Shown here in pieces: positions 44,677 through 54,529 of a stretch of DNA of 64,000 nucleotides (its first letter is position 1; each line of letters starts with the position of its first letter). Below the pieces are notes generated by a model. The model did no database searches, had not been told where the DNA came from, and saw only the letters and a program-made list of their open reading frames with translations. The translations under genes and the position numbers were made by a program. Source of the DNA: Lodderomyces elongisporus (taxonomy: Eukaryota > Ascomycota > Pichiomycetes > Serinales > Debaryomycetaceae); contig NC_083674.1 of the NCBI RefSeq assembly GCF_030384665.1, positions 248,001 through 312,000 of the forward strand, in the 5' to 3' direction.

Positions 44677-45456
44677 ATGGCACTTCGAGCAATTGGATCT
44701 ACTTCAAGCAACCTCTTCAAAGGCATGTTTGCCAAACCCCACCCCATTGCATCCCAAATCACCAAAACCAATAGTCCAACAAGCAATGGCCTATTCAAGG
44801 GATTATTTGCAAAACAAGACTCAATGGACCAATCAAAACGCACAATCCTCGACTTTAGCCACTACCACCAAACAACAACAACAACAACCCCAGATCAACT
44901 AGACACTGTGCCAAACATACTCACCAGATCAGACAAGGAAATTGGAGGATACTCCAACGTTAATTTTAAAATAGACCCAGTCGAAAAGTGTGCACATTTC
45001 TATGGTGACTTGAACTTGGACTTGCCCAAAGATAACCCCCAAGTAACACGTTCAGGATACGCAATGTTTAGAACTAGAGACCAGGCCCAAAGCTGGCTAC
45101 TGGGTGAAAATTACTGGGACTGGTCTGATTTCTCTGCATTGGTGTTGCGTGTCAAGGGCGATAGAAGGAAATACTTGGTTAACATCCAAGCCAATACCCC
45201 CTTGGTGACTGATCTTTTCCAACATCGTTTATTTTTGAATCATCCAGGACAATGGGAAACCGTTGTTATCCCATTAAACGACTTTGTCATGACCAACTGG
45301 GGTGTCATTCAGGACAACTCTGAATTGAACAAACTGGAAATAAAGACTATTGGTATTGGCTTGTTGGATAAACAGTACGGCCCATACTCATTAAAGATTG
45401 ACTGGATCAAAGTCATGACTGATGAAGAAGTGGAAAAACAGGTTTGTTTGCAATAA
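44677..45456 (+). CDS. CIA30: Mitochondrial complex I assembly factor (CIA30/NDUFAF1)
   Basis: 259 residues. The core (about 55-255) shows the CIA30 pattern: GGYSNVNFKIDPVEKCAHFYG, GYAMFRTRD, WDWSDFSALVLRVKGDRRKY, QWETVVIPLNDFVMTNWG, and the end KTIGIGLLDKQYGPYSLKIDWI. The family is a chaperone for membrane-arm intermediates of NADH:ubiquinone oxidoreductase. Its presence means this yeast has complex I, unlike S. cerevisiae. The N-terminus is a basic presequence with an internal duplication: LFKGMFAKP at about 13-21 and LFKGLFAKQ at about 39-47. The first in-frame ATG is used. Confidence 0.92.
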   Translation: MALRAIGSTSSNLFKGMFAKPHPIASQITKTNSPTSNGLFKGLFAKQDSMDQSKRTILDFSHYHQTTTTTTPDQLDTVPNILTRSDKEIGGYSNVNFKIDPVEKCAHFYGDLNLDLPKDNPQVTRSGYAMFRTRDQAQSWLLGENYWDWSDFSALVLRVKGDRRKYLVNIQANTPLVTDLFQHRLFLNHPGQWETVVIPLNDFVMTNWGVIQDNSELNKLEIKTIGIGLLDKQYGPYSLKIDWIKVMTDEEVEKQVCLQ

Positions 45457-46423
45457 GTACACTATTTGGAGTTTCTATGTTGTTGTGGTTATTTTCTTTT
45501 TTCTTTTTTCTTTTTCAACCTATTCTTTTTTAACGTTTTTGAACAAGTTGGTTGAACCAAATTGAAATAAAAAAAAAACAAATCACCAAATTACCGAAAA
45601 AAAAATACAAAATACAAAATACAATAAAGAAAAACAAAGAAGAGGAAAGAATTAACTCATAGAGACACGATATGTGTCTGAGAGCAAAAAACAATTATGC
45701 ATGAGGCAGGACTTTGCCATCCAGTGCAAACACTAACCAAAATAAGGGACTATGTTGGTGAAAAAAGGGACGGATCATTCGATCGTCATATTGATTACAC
45801 GTTCGTTGTAAAAGAAAAGAATACACTTTAGAGACTGGTGATCTGCAACCTCTGGTCCATGATTTGGATAAGAACAGATATATATATTGCAGATCAGACC
45901 ATATTACGGGATGATAAAATGCAGTTTCATCTCCTCCAATCTCCTGAATTTTACTACTTTTTGTCATCAAAAATTTCAATTTATTCTGCAACTTGAGACT
46001 CATAAATTCTCAAGAATGAGCGTGTTTACTAAAGTGATATTGTATTTTGTTTAATTGTGCAGTTGATTTAAATATATAGCATCAACAATGTGAAAGAAAC
46101 TATATTTGATATTCATATGGCTCTTGTGTAAAGATGGCAACTATATCATCTTGCTGCTAACAGAAAAGTATGCTATTCACGTGATTTTGATTTATTGTGA
46201 GAAAAAACATACTCATTTGGTAGCATATTGTACAGCAAGTAAAGGACGTGCACTTGTTACAACACAATACACTATTCTCATACTAATAAATGTTGAAATG
46301 AAGATGAAAGAAAAGGAAAAAAAAAAATTTTCACTTTTTTCAAATCTTTCTTTCTTTCATTCTTTCTTTCTTTCTTTTCTCCTTCTTCTTCTACTACAAC
46401 TTAATAATATCATCATACAAAAA
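45457..46423. other. CIA30-RPS4 intergenic / RPS4 promoter
   Basis: 967 bp. A perfect Cbf1-type site lies at 46176-46185. A block at 45695-46003 has higher complexity than usual gaps: a 102-codon minus-strand open frame with ATG, and an 8-bp inverted repeat GATCTGCA (45840) / TGCAGATC (45888). I do not recognise the frame as a protein. It could be a structured RNA or chance. A pyrimidine-rich leader (46329-46385) precedes the RPS4 ATG. Confidence 0.5.
46176..46185. promoter_or_regulatory. Cbf1-type site in RPS4 promoter
   Basis: TTCACGTGAT (reverse ATCACGTGAA) matches the RTCACRTG element. It lies about 240 bp before the RPS4 ATG. In Candida species, ribosomal protein genes are driven by Tbf1 with Cbf1; I see the Cbf1 element but no clear Tbf1 (CCCTAA-type) site next to it. 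Confidence 0.6.
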
Positions 46424-48030
46424 ATGGCAAGAGGCCCGTATGTCTTTTTTTTAACTTCTTTTATCTTTATCGGATAACTACTAAATTTTGTGGGAGTTTG
46501 AAGGAAAGTGAAAGGGAAGGAAAAAAAAATTGACAGAGTTTTTAACGTGGAGTACACTGATTAGATAGTAATTTCGGCAATGACTTTATTCATTTGAGTT
46601 TTCTTTCTTAATTTAAATGTCTTGCAGAGTTATTTATCTTGGTCAGGCTGGGAAACACTATACAGTAAGCCCATGTTGAGTTTTTGTTTTTCTTTATGAT
46701 CAATACTCAACATGGCTGTGCCAATTGACATCTTTTATTTATTTGGAGATGTCAATTTAGGAAAAGAAAAAGGGAGCCTTGTACATTGATTTTTTTTTGA
46801 CGTTTTTTTTACACTGGTCTTCAATATTTCATGTTTTATTCAATATATATCGTCATATCACATTGGCACTATATCACATCATTGTTTTGGTCAGGCATTC
46901 ATTGTTTTTTTTCAATAAACATCAGACTAGTTAATCACCAGCATAAACTTATGGGTGTTTGCAAAAATGAGTCTTTTTTTGATTGTCCAATTTCTTTTTT
47001 TTTTGGACTTTCTTACCAAACATGATGTGGTTTGTGGTTTGTTGTTTATGATTATGTTGATTGAAATATTGGACTGATAGACGTCATCATGTACAAAGTA
47101 AATATTTTTCCATTGTTGGCCACTTGCTGTAAAATCAAAAACTCTGTCTTTGATGTTTTTTTTTCTTCACTTTCTTTAGACTTCCACTCTATCTTTTTCT
47201 TGAGTTTCGATCAAATTACTAACAGGTTTCATTCTCATTTTCCATTTAGAAAGAAACACTTGAAAAGATTGGCAGCACCATCCCACTGGATGTTGGACAA
47301 ATTGTCCGGTGCATACGCTCCACGTTCATCAGCTGGTCCACACAAGTTGAGAGAATCGTTACCATTGGTTATTTTCCTTCGTAATAGATTGAAGTATGCT
47401 CTTAATGGTAGAGAAGTTAAGGCCATCTTGATGCAACAACACGTTCAAGTCGACGGTAAAGTGCGCACCGATGCTACTTTCCCAGCCGGTTTCATGGATG
47501 TCATCACCTTGGAAGCTACCAACGAGCACTTTAGATTGATCTACGATGTTAAAGGTAGATTCACCGTGCACAGAATCTCTGCTGAAGAGGCTTCATACAA
47601 ATTGGGTAAAGTTAAGAAGGTCCAATTGGGTAAGAGAGGTATCCCATACGTTGTTACCCACGACGGTAGAACCATTAGATACCCAGACCCATTGATCAAG
47701 GTCAACGACTCTGTCAAGATTGACTTGGCCACTGGTAAAATTACTGACTTCCTCAAGTTTGACACAGGTAGACTCGTTATGGTTACCGGTGGTAGAAACA
47801 TGGGTAGAATCGGTACCATTGTCCACAGAGAAAAGCACGAGGGTGGTTTCGACTTGGTCCACATCAAGGATGCTTTGGAGAGAACTTTCGTCACTAGATT
47901 GAACAACGTTTTCGTTATTGGTGAGGAAGCTGGTAAGCCATGGGTTTCATTGCCAAAGGGTAAAGGTATTAAATTGTCTATTACCGAGGAAAGAGACAGA
48001 GCTAGACAACAAAGAGGCTTGATTGCATAG
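46424..48030 (+). CDS. RPS4: Cytosolic small-subunit ribosomal protein eS4 (two exons)
   Basis: Exon 1 is only 14 nt (46424-46437, Met-Ala-Arg-Gly plus two bases of a Pro codon); exon 2 is 47250-48030. Together they give 264 residues. The joined N-terminus reads [15 protein letters not shown], as in all eS4 proteins. The S4 RNA-binding motif ([20 protein letters not shown]), the central region ([16 protein letters not shown]), and the KOW-like [18 protein letters not shown] segment are present. Codon use is highly biased with no CTG codon and mostly TTG for leucine, as expected of a strongly expressed gene in a CTG-clade yeast. The open frame upstream of 47250 is translated intron, not coding. 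CIA30 lies upstream in the same direction. Confidence 0.97.
46438..47249 (+). other. RPS4 intron (812 bp) with strong hairpins
   Basis: GTATGT donor at 46438, TACTAAC branch site at 47217-47223 and TTTAG acceptor ending 47249. It carries two adjacent hairpins: CCATGTTGAG (46671-46680) with CTCAACATGG (46706-46715), and AATTGACATC (46723-46732) with GATGTCAATT (46748-46757). A third inverted repeat, ACATGATG (47020) / CATCATGT (47085), encloses about 57 nt. The stems could be regulatory pre-mRNA structure or part of an intronic RNA. I see no clear snoRNA C/D or H/ACA box set around the two main hairpins. Confidence 0.92.
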
Positions 48031-48836
48031 TGTATTTTATTTCATATGTTTATATTTGTATTTTTATTTCTTATTTTGGATTTTGTATTTTGTATTTTCC
48101 CTTTTGCCTTTTGTTTTTTCCTTTTCGTGTTTTACTTTTTTTATTTCTAAAGTCATAATTATGACTTTGGAATGATAAAAAAAAGGTAAGATCCATTGTA
48201 CCGATTAGACAGAGCCACCATTTTGTAATATACAATCAAATGAGTTGAGTATAAACGTGGGCAAAAAATGGGATAGACATTCGAAAAGTGAAAAGCTAAA
48301 AAAAAAAAAAAAACGAAAAAAAATTTATGATACGTCGTGCTGGTCGGGTTACTCGTTTTTTCAACCTCCCGTCCCCCCTCCTCGTGGGGTGACCTCTTTC
48401 GCAACTATTTGGCTAAAGCTACACTTTTGAATCTTTCGTGTTCTAATTATTAATCTTTATTCCATTTTCTTTTCTTCATTATTTTATTTTATATATATTT
48501 ATATATATAAAAACTAAGCTCAATGATGTCACGGTAATAGAGAGACAAGAAGGAGATACAAAGGAGATTATAAACATTCTGTAAGGACATGTATGTTTGT
48601 GTCGGCGATTTTGTGTTGTCCGGTTTTAACGTTCTCTCTCTCTCTCTCTCTCTCTCTCCCCCCCCCCCCCCCCACGCAACCTTTCTCTACATATATATAT
48701 ATATATATATATATACATTATCTACATATTTCCTACAAAATAGCCACGGTTTTCTTGACATCCACCAACTTGGTTTGCCGCAGATTAAGGAACAAAATAA
48801 ACATAAAGGGAAAAAGCTTTTTTTTTATGAATTGCA
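48031..48836. other. RPS4-ISN1 intergenic / ISN1 promoter
   Basis: 806 bp. Poly-A near 48299-48314, then a composite repeat at 48633-48716: CT dinucleotides, C17, a short spacer, and AT dinucleotides. No gene seen; open frames there are repeat-derived. Confidence 0.5.
48633..48716. repeat. Composite (CT)n - C17 - (AT)n repeat
   Basis: Twelve or so CT units run into about 17 C, then after 16 bases into about 13 AT units, 120-200 bp before the ISN1 start codon. Confidence 0.85.
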
Positions 48837-50387
48837 ATGACCTCACGTTATAGAGTAGAATACGCCCTCAAATCGCACCGTCGTGACGAATTTATCGAAT
48901 GGATCAAAACTTTACTTGCATGTCCTTTTGTCCTACACGCCGACGTCGAGTCTTATAACTTGGCATACCCCAATTTATATGAAGTTCCCGATGACGACAA
49001 AGACTCACGCTTTAAGCAACACGAAATTGATGTTGCTCAGGATTGCCAACGTCGCTACTTAGAGATTTTCAAAGATGTTGAACAATTAATCGATCATACC
49101 ATATTGATGGACCAACTCAATGATCAACAGCAAAAAACATTGTACCCCAATCCGCGATACACGCTGAGTCGTTTGCGCAATTTGGTACCTTCAATTGGTA
49201 GGTTTTTTACCAAATTGCCATTGAGTGAGGCGTTTTTGGTTGAGGATGAGCGTCGAGGCATAAGTAAACGACGATTAGTTGCACCAAGTTTCAATGATGT
49301 TCGAATGATTTTGAACATGGCCCAAATTATGGCACTAACCGAGATCAATCGCGAATTGGGTAGGACACACTTAAAGTTGATAACTTTTGATGGAGACGTT
49401 ACTTTATATGAAGATGGTCAAAGTCTCGTTGAAGGTAGCGACGTTGTTAAAAGATTAGTTCAATTGCTTGCAATGGGCGTCTATGTTGGTGTTGTTACTG
49501 CCGCGGGCTACCCGGGACAAAGCGGCGCTGTCAAATATGAAGAACGTTTGAAAGGGTTGATTGACTATCTCAATCGTGAAGACGGATCTTGCATTCTTAC
49601 TAAAGAACAAAAGGAAAACTTGTTGGTGATGGGGGCGGAATCAAATTACTTGTTTAGATACAATGCTCAACTCAAGGGATTAAAATTTATAGACTCTGAA
49701 GAATGGCATTTACCACAGGTGCAAAAATGGGATAATGATAAGATCAAGTATATAATGCATACTTGTCACCACCACCTAATCCATCTTCAACAGAAATTCC
49801 AATTGGAAGACACAACAACAATTATCAAGAAAGAGAGGTCAGTAGGAATAATTCCCAACCCGGGCCAAAAGATTCTTCGTGAACAGTTGGAGGAAATGGT
49901 GCTCTCGTGCTCAAAGAAATTAGAAGTCATTCTCAAATCAACTGATAATACAACAACCCAAACAACCCAAACGTCAAGGTCACAGGCAAGCAATGACTCA
50001 ACTGATGAGTTTACCACCTCAGCAGGAGCCACTACGGCAACTACTTCCTCATTTGACCCTGCATCTTCATCGCCATTGAGTGATATCAAAGTATGTGCAT
50101 TCAACGGAGGCAGTGATGTATGGGTTGATATTGGAGATAAGGCTCTCGGTGTCGAATCATTACAGAAATATTTGTGTCAAGACGAGTCAAATGACCTTTG
50201 TCCTATACGTAAAGCGGAAAGCTTACATATTGGTGATCAATTCGCCCTGCTTGGTGCAAACGATTTCAAGGCTAGGTTAAGTGCATGTACTGTGTGGATT
50301 GCTAATCCAGCAGAAACAGTGGCGATCTTGGATGATATCTTGGAGTTTGTTGAAAAGAGAAAATTGGACACAACTGAAACAAAGTGA
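48837..50387 (+). CDS. ISN1: IMP-specific 5'-nucleotidase
   Basis: 516 residues. The family start MTSRYRVEYALKSHRRDEFI is followed by the HAD-type catalytic motif FDGDVTLY with Asp185 and Asp187, the NMAQIMALTEINRELG block before it, the GVVTAAGYPGQSG motif, and a C-terminal NGGSDVWVDIGDKALGV segment holding the metal-binding end. It converts IMP to inosine in purine salvage and controls the IMP pool. It is longer than S. cerevisiae Isn1 (450), partly through a Thr/Ser-rich insert (about 370-415). A CTG codon at residue 471 (FA-CTG-LGAND) would be Ser in the alternative code. Confidence 0.95.
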   Translation: MTSRYRVEYALKSHRRDEFIEWIKTLLACPFVLHADVESYNLAYPNLYEVPDDDKDSRFKQHEIDVAQDCQRRYLEIFKDVEQLIDHTILMDQLNDQQQKTLYPNPRYTLSRLRNLVPSIGRFFTKLPLSEAFLVEDERRGISKRRLVAPSFNDVRMILNMAQIMALTEINRELGRTHLKLITFDGDVTLYEDGQSLVEGSDVVKRLVQLLAMGVYVGVVTAAGYPGQSGAVKYEERLKGLIDYLNREDGSCILTKEQKENLLVMGAESNYLFRYNAQLKGLKFIDSEEWHLPQVQKWDNDKIKYIMHTCHHHLIHLQQKFQLEDTTTIIKKERSVGIIPNPGQKILREQLEEMVLSCSKKLEVILKSTDNTTTQTTQTSRSQASNDSTDEFTTSAGATTATTSSFDPASSSPLSDIKVCAFNGGSDVWVDIGDKALGVESLQKYLCQDESNDLCPIRKAESLHIGDQFALLGANDFKARLSACTVWIANPAETVAILDDILEFVEKRKLDTTETK

Positions 50388-50781
50388 TTCTGTCTGGTAT
50401 TTTTCTGAAAAAAAAAAAAGAGGTTTATAGAACTATGTCGAAATCAATGAAAAAGAGGAAGCTAGATTTCATTAGAAAAGAGTTAGAGGTTTTAATATAT
50501 CGTTGTTGTTTTTTTTCTTGAATTTTATCATCACATCACATGTAGTTTATCATAAAAAAGTTTATAACAAAAAATACTTGTTCATTATTAAGATATAAAG
50601 CATCGATTATTGAAAAGGAAAGGCAAAAAAAAAGACTATTAGTAGAATAAACAAACAAATTAGCAAAAACAAATGAGCAAAACGAATTAGCAAAAACAAA
50701 TGAGCAAAACAAATAGTTAACAAAAATTTAACATAATCTAAAAAAAACATCATTGCGTGCAGCTTACATCATAAATTCACC
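50388..50781. other. Convergent intergenic, ISN1 / SVF1
   Basis: 394 bp with a 27-bp tandem repeat (50659-50712) and poly-A runs. 3' UTRs of both genes. Confidence 0.5.
50659..50712. repeat. 27-bp tandem duplication
   Basis: Two near-identical copies of a 27-bp unit (beginning ATTAGCAAAAAC and ending AGCAAAAC), in the 3' region between ISN1 and SVF1. Confidence 0.85.
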
Positions 50782-51870
50782 TTACTCGCTAATAAAGGTA
50801 ACCTCACAATAACCTGGACCTTTTTCCTTTTCTCCCTCATATTCCAACTCAAAATCTTCCATATACTGGTATATGTATGGTTTTGCTCCCGAGATATTAG
50901 ATACCAAGTTCTTGACAAATTGAGGAATTTCAGCCATGACGTCAACTCTCTCAACAAGATGGTCCAAGTTTCCAGTTAATTTCCATCCATTTTTAGGGTC
51001 TTGGAAGGTAATCTTTTGTGGTACTGGCCAAATATCGTTAGTTTTTGGGTTTTCATGAACCACATCATTATCGATGGAAGTCGAGATAATCTTATCGCCC
51101 TTAACTAAGATGCCGACATTGACTCTTGTCTTTGCATAAGACTTGGGAGTGGTGAATTCCATTACAACCGCTGAATACTCATCACCTTGGTAATTCAAAA
51201 AGTTCCATGACGATGCGGCATGGTGTGGTTTCATACCTTGCAAGGCCATAACAACCATTCCCAATCCATTTTGCAGTGAAATGTCAACCTTGCCCAAATC
51301 ATTATTGACAATGGCACCTTCAACAGTACAACGTGGCCAGAAACAATGACGCATCTTACCCCATGGGTTCTCGGCATCAGTTCCATATAAAGTAGTACCA
51401 TCTTCGCCAAAAATAACACCTGGTGAAACTTGTTTAAAAGTCAAGTCAACCATTGTTGAGCCCATGGCACTCTTGAGTTGGTACAGCACGCCATCTTCAC
51501 CAAGCTTCAACGAAAAGTTCTTTGCCGTGACATTGTTACCTTCGATTTTGTAATCCTGTAATGGCAAAGAATACCATTTGCCGTTACATCGTAAGTTAAA
51601 GTGTGCAGTGTTTACAACACCCATGATAAGTGAATATATAATCTGGACGAAACCCTTGGACTTGGTGCTAAGGTCCGTAAAGTACATGGTCAATGTCTCA
51701 ACATTTGTGTACGAGAGCAATTGCCATTTGAAATCCTCGGGGGTAGTCTGGCGTGAAACTTGTTGGGGGTCCTTAATTCTCTTGGTGACAGGGTGAATGG
51801 CCTCGGGACCATACTCGGGTTCTGTTGTACCTGCTACAGCTGATAATCCTCCTTGTACCCACTTAAGCAT
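50782..51870 (-). CDS. SVF1: Survival factor Svf1, lipocalin-like
   Basis: 362 residues from ATG 51870. The family start MLKWVQGGLSAVAGTTEPEYG is an amphipathic helix that anchors Svf1 to Golgi membranes. It is followed by two lipocalin-like beta-barrel halves (WQLLSYTNVETLTMYFTDLS, FSLKLGEDGVLYQLKS, then HCFWPRCTVEGAIV, WNFLNYQGDEYSAVVMEF, GYCEVTFISE at the end). In S. cerevisiae it is needed for diauxic shift and oxidative stress survival and moves ceramides from ER to Golgi. The protein is shorter than S. cerevisiae Svf1 (481) but complete at both ends. Confidence 0.92.
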   Translation of the reverse strand: MLKWVQGGLSAVAGTTEPEYGPEAIHPVTKRIKDPQQVSRQTTPEDFKWQLLSYTNVETLTMYFTDLSTKSKGFVQIIYSLIMGVVNTAHFNLRCNGKWYSLPLQDYKIEGNNVTAKNFSLKLGEDGVLYQLKSAMGSTMVDLTFKQVSPGVIFGEDGTTLYGTDAENPWGKMRHCFWPRCTVEGAIVNNDLGKVDISLQNGLGMVVMALQGMKPHHAASSWNFLNYQGDEYSAVVMEFTTPKSYAKTRVNVGILVKGDKIISTSIDNDVVHENPKTNDIWPVPQKITFQDPKNGWKLTGNLDHLVERVDVMAEIPQFVKNLVSNISGAKPYIYQYMEDFELEYEGEKEKGPGYCEVTFISE

Positions 51871-52486
51871 TCTAGTTTATAATCTATCTAGTTGTTGTTG
51901 TTGTTGTTGTGGTGGTGGTAATGGTGGTGGTGGTTGTTATTGTTTTTCGATTGATTGCTTATCTGTTTAGCTCTTTGTGGTGTTGTGTTGTGTTTTGTTG
52001 GTAAGTTTGTTGATCCTTAATTGGTTATAGGTTGTTACTATTCTATAGGAAATAGGAGAAGAAGCAACCCGAATTGTAGAAATGCAATAAAATGAGATTG
52101 AAAGGTATGATGATAGTGTAATGGCAAAGAAGCACAAGAAAAAAAAGAAAAAAAAAAAAGAAGAGGCAAAAAAGGAGAGAAGTAAAGAAGTAGAGAAGTA
52201 GAGAAGGGGAACAATTGTGACATTGGAGTGTCGCGTAATTGAACTATACGACATACATGTGAGTAAAAAAGTATTGCAGCATTCACATGACCTTGTAAGT
52301 CACATGACTTGTTTCACAATCTCTTTTTTTTAATATTATTAATTTATAGATCTTCAAATATTAAACCTTGGCCTATGAAATCTTATATACGTGAAACACA
52401 TTCAATCAACCAATTTGAAAATTAAATTAATAGAGAAAAAGAAAGAATAAAGAAAAAGAAAAAAAGAAAATAATTTCCTATTCCAA
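51871..52486. other. SVF1 promoter region / 3' of ELL gene
   Basis: 616 bp between tandem minus-strand genes. GTT/GGT repeats just upstream of SVF1 (51893-51942) and a pair of E-boxes at 52282-52308. No gene seen. Confidence 0.5.
52282..52308. promoter_or_regulatory. Paired CACATG E-boxes upstream of SVF1
   Basis: TTCACATGAC at 52282-52291 and the palindrome GTCACATGAC at 52299-52308, in direct repeat 17 bp apart. The second matches RTCACRTG exactly. They lie about 420 bp before the SVF1 ATG. Binding by Cbf1 or another bHLH factor is inference. Confidence 0.45.
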
Positions 52487-54529
52487 TCAATAATGCACAA
52501 CTTTCCGTTTCTTTACTTCTCTGATTTTTCGGTCATAGTCCCATAACCTTCCTTTCCATTCACGTAATAAATTGTGCATCTCAACTAACTTGATCAAATT
52601 TGCCTTGTTCTCAGAGTGACTTTGCTCTTTACCACTAGTCTTTTTCAATTTGTTGTATAAGTGAGAGTATTCCCTATACTTTTCCTTAAACAGTACAGCT
52701 AGGTTTCGATAATACTTTTCGTCGTGCTTCTGTTGCTGATGTGGAGTATGGGATACCTCACTCTTTTCAATTGAACAGGGAGTAGCTGATCTACTACTTT
52801 TAGTAACCACATTACTGTTGCCATCAGTAGCTGGTTTCTTCATCTTGGTTTTTTCCTTGCTAGGTGCATTGAAAGTAGAGTGAGAATGCAAATGCGTGGA
52901 TACAGGCACAAGCGTAGGTTTAGGTTTAGGTGTAGATGTAGATGTGGATGTAGATGTGGATGTAGGTGCTGGTACAGGTGCGGGCGAAGATGTTTTCAAT
53001 CTTGATACAGGTTCGAGATTGTCTTTCCTGGTGTTACTAAGCGTCACCTTTTCTCGTTCTTGTTCGATCTTGGAAGCTGAAGCATTTTTATTAATCTTCT
53101 TCTGTGATTTCTTCTCTCCATTGGTTAATCTTGACGGGGGAGGAGATTGGGGTGAAAGAGGAGATCGACTGCTATCTTTCTGTGGAGACGTACTTCTACT
53201 TCTAATCCCAATACCTAATCCCACCACTTTTTCCTCTTTTTCCTTTTCCTTTTCCTTTTCCTTTTCCTTTTCCTTTTCATTCTCCTTTGGTTCCACTTTC
53301 TTTTCTAATAAAATTTTCTTCCTCACCGGATGCGTTTTTGGATATCCCAATCTGGACAATGCATTATTAATGTTCTGCACCACCATTTTCTTTTCCTCTT
53401 CGTTTCTATAATTCCAACTCAATGGTATCAATGTTTTATAGCTTTTATCTTTCAAGATATACGTCTCACCATCTTTTGTTTCCTCCAAATAAGTGTAATT
53501 ATCCCAGGGTGCTTCACTCCTGTATATTTCCGCATGACTCAGTAAAAACTGATCTAAAAGTGTCGGCAGTAGCAGATCCACCACCTCATCGTAGTTCATC
53601 AATTGGATAATACTCTGCCGGGATATCGGCCCGAGGGAAAGTAAATGCATGAATTTTTGCAATATAGTTGCCTGAGAATCATCAGACTCAATCTTGAATG
53701 GATTGTGTGCCTGTTTGATTTGGCCAGCATTGTTACCGTATATGTCTAATGTACTGTATCTGGGCCTAATGAATGTCGTTTTTGTTGGTAAAGGTGATGC
53801 GCTTGGTGTGAAACTTCGTGAAATGTTGCCTCCGAATCGCGGACTTGGTGAATAAATAGTACCTCTAGCGGAACTTGTAGTATTTGTAGTTTTTGTAGTA
53901 TTTGTAGTATTTGAAGTATTTCTAATGGTATGAGCAGAAGTGGGTAAGGTATCAGTCTGTGGATTGTTGGCAATGGCTTGTGATTGTAGTTGTTTGATCC
54001 TTCGGGGATCAGTGACAACTGTTAGTCGAGTAGTGGTTACCGCTTTCTTCAGTAGTGTGGATGATCCGGGATGGTATTCAACCTTGGAAGGTTCGGGCAA
54101 TTTAATACATGGATACTCTTGATCCTGGCCAATTTTAAATACCTAAAAAACATGTTAGTATATGGATATTGGTTCTTTTTCATGATGAAATAATAAAAAA
54201 AAAAAAAGAAAGAACAAAAAGAACGAAAGAAATGAAATGAAATGACATGAAATAAAAAGGTGAGGGTGGATACATACATAGTTGCCGTTTTTGACTACGA
54301 GTTTCAAAGATGCGTGGTTTACTGTGGTGGAGGTGTTGGGAGTTGACGAGTGTGGAGTTGGGTCTGAGTTTGAAGGTGGTATTAGTTTTAACTTATCTAG
54401 TATGTCATTGTTTAGCTTGATCTGTATAGCAATTGGTTGAGAAGTGGATTGCGATGATACCGCTGACTCGGTCAAAGGCGGCGGTAGAGCCGGTGTTGGT
54501 GCTGGTGGTCTTAGTAAAGTTCTTGACAT
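52487..54529 (-). CDS. ELL-family RNA polymerase II elongation factor, two exons
   Basis: Exon 1 is 54529-54278 and exon 2 is 54142-52487, phase 0, for 635 residues. The join gives KLVVKNGNYVFKIGQDQEYP, continuing the ELL N-terminal beta domain (IAIQIKLNNDILDKLKLIP before it, LPEPSKVEYHPGSSTLLKKA after). The middle holds a winged-helix-like region (ILQKFMHLLSLGPISRQSII, YILKDKSYKTLIPLSWNYRN). The last 75 residues match the occludin/ELL C-terminal domain (YYRNLAVLFKEKYREYSHLY, LLREWKGRLWDYDRKIREVK). ELL suppresses Pol II pausing. Fission yeast has Ell1 and S. cerevisiae has none that I know. Low-complexity parts: Thr/Asn repeats and a Lys-Glu repeat near 350-365. Confidence 0.85.
54143..54277 (-). 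other. Intron of the ELL gene (135 bp)
   Basis: GTATGT donor (54277-54272), TACTAAC branch site (minus strand of 54154-54160) and TAG acceptor (54145-54143). Reading frame and domain continuity confirm it. Confidence 0.9.

Noticed and set aside
47089..47249. Frame running from 47089 into RPS4
   Set aside because: It translates the intron. The true start is the 14-nt exon at 46424, which gives the conserved MARGPKK N-terminus.
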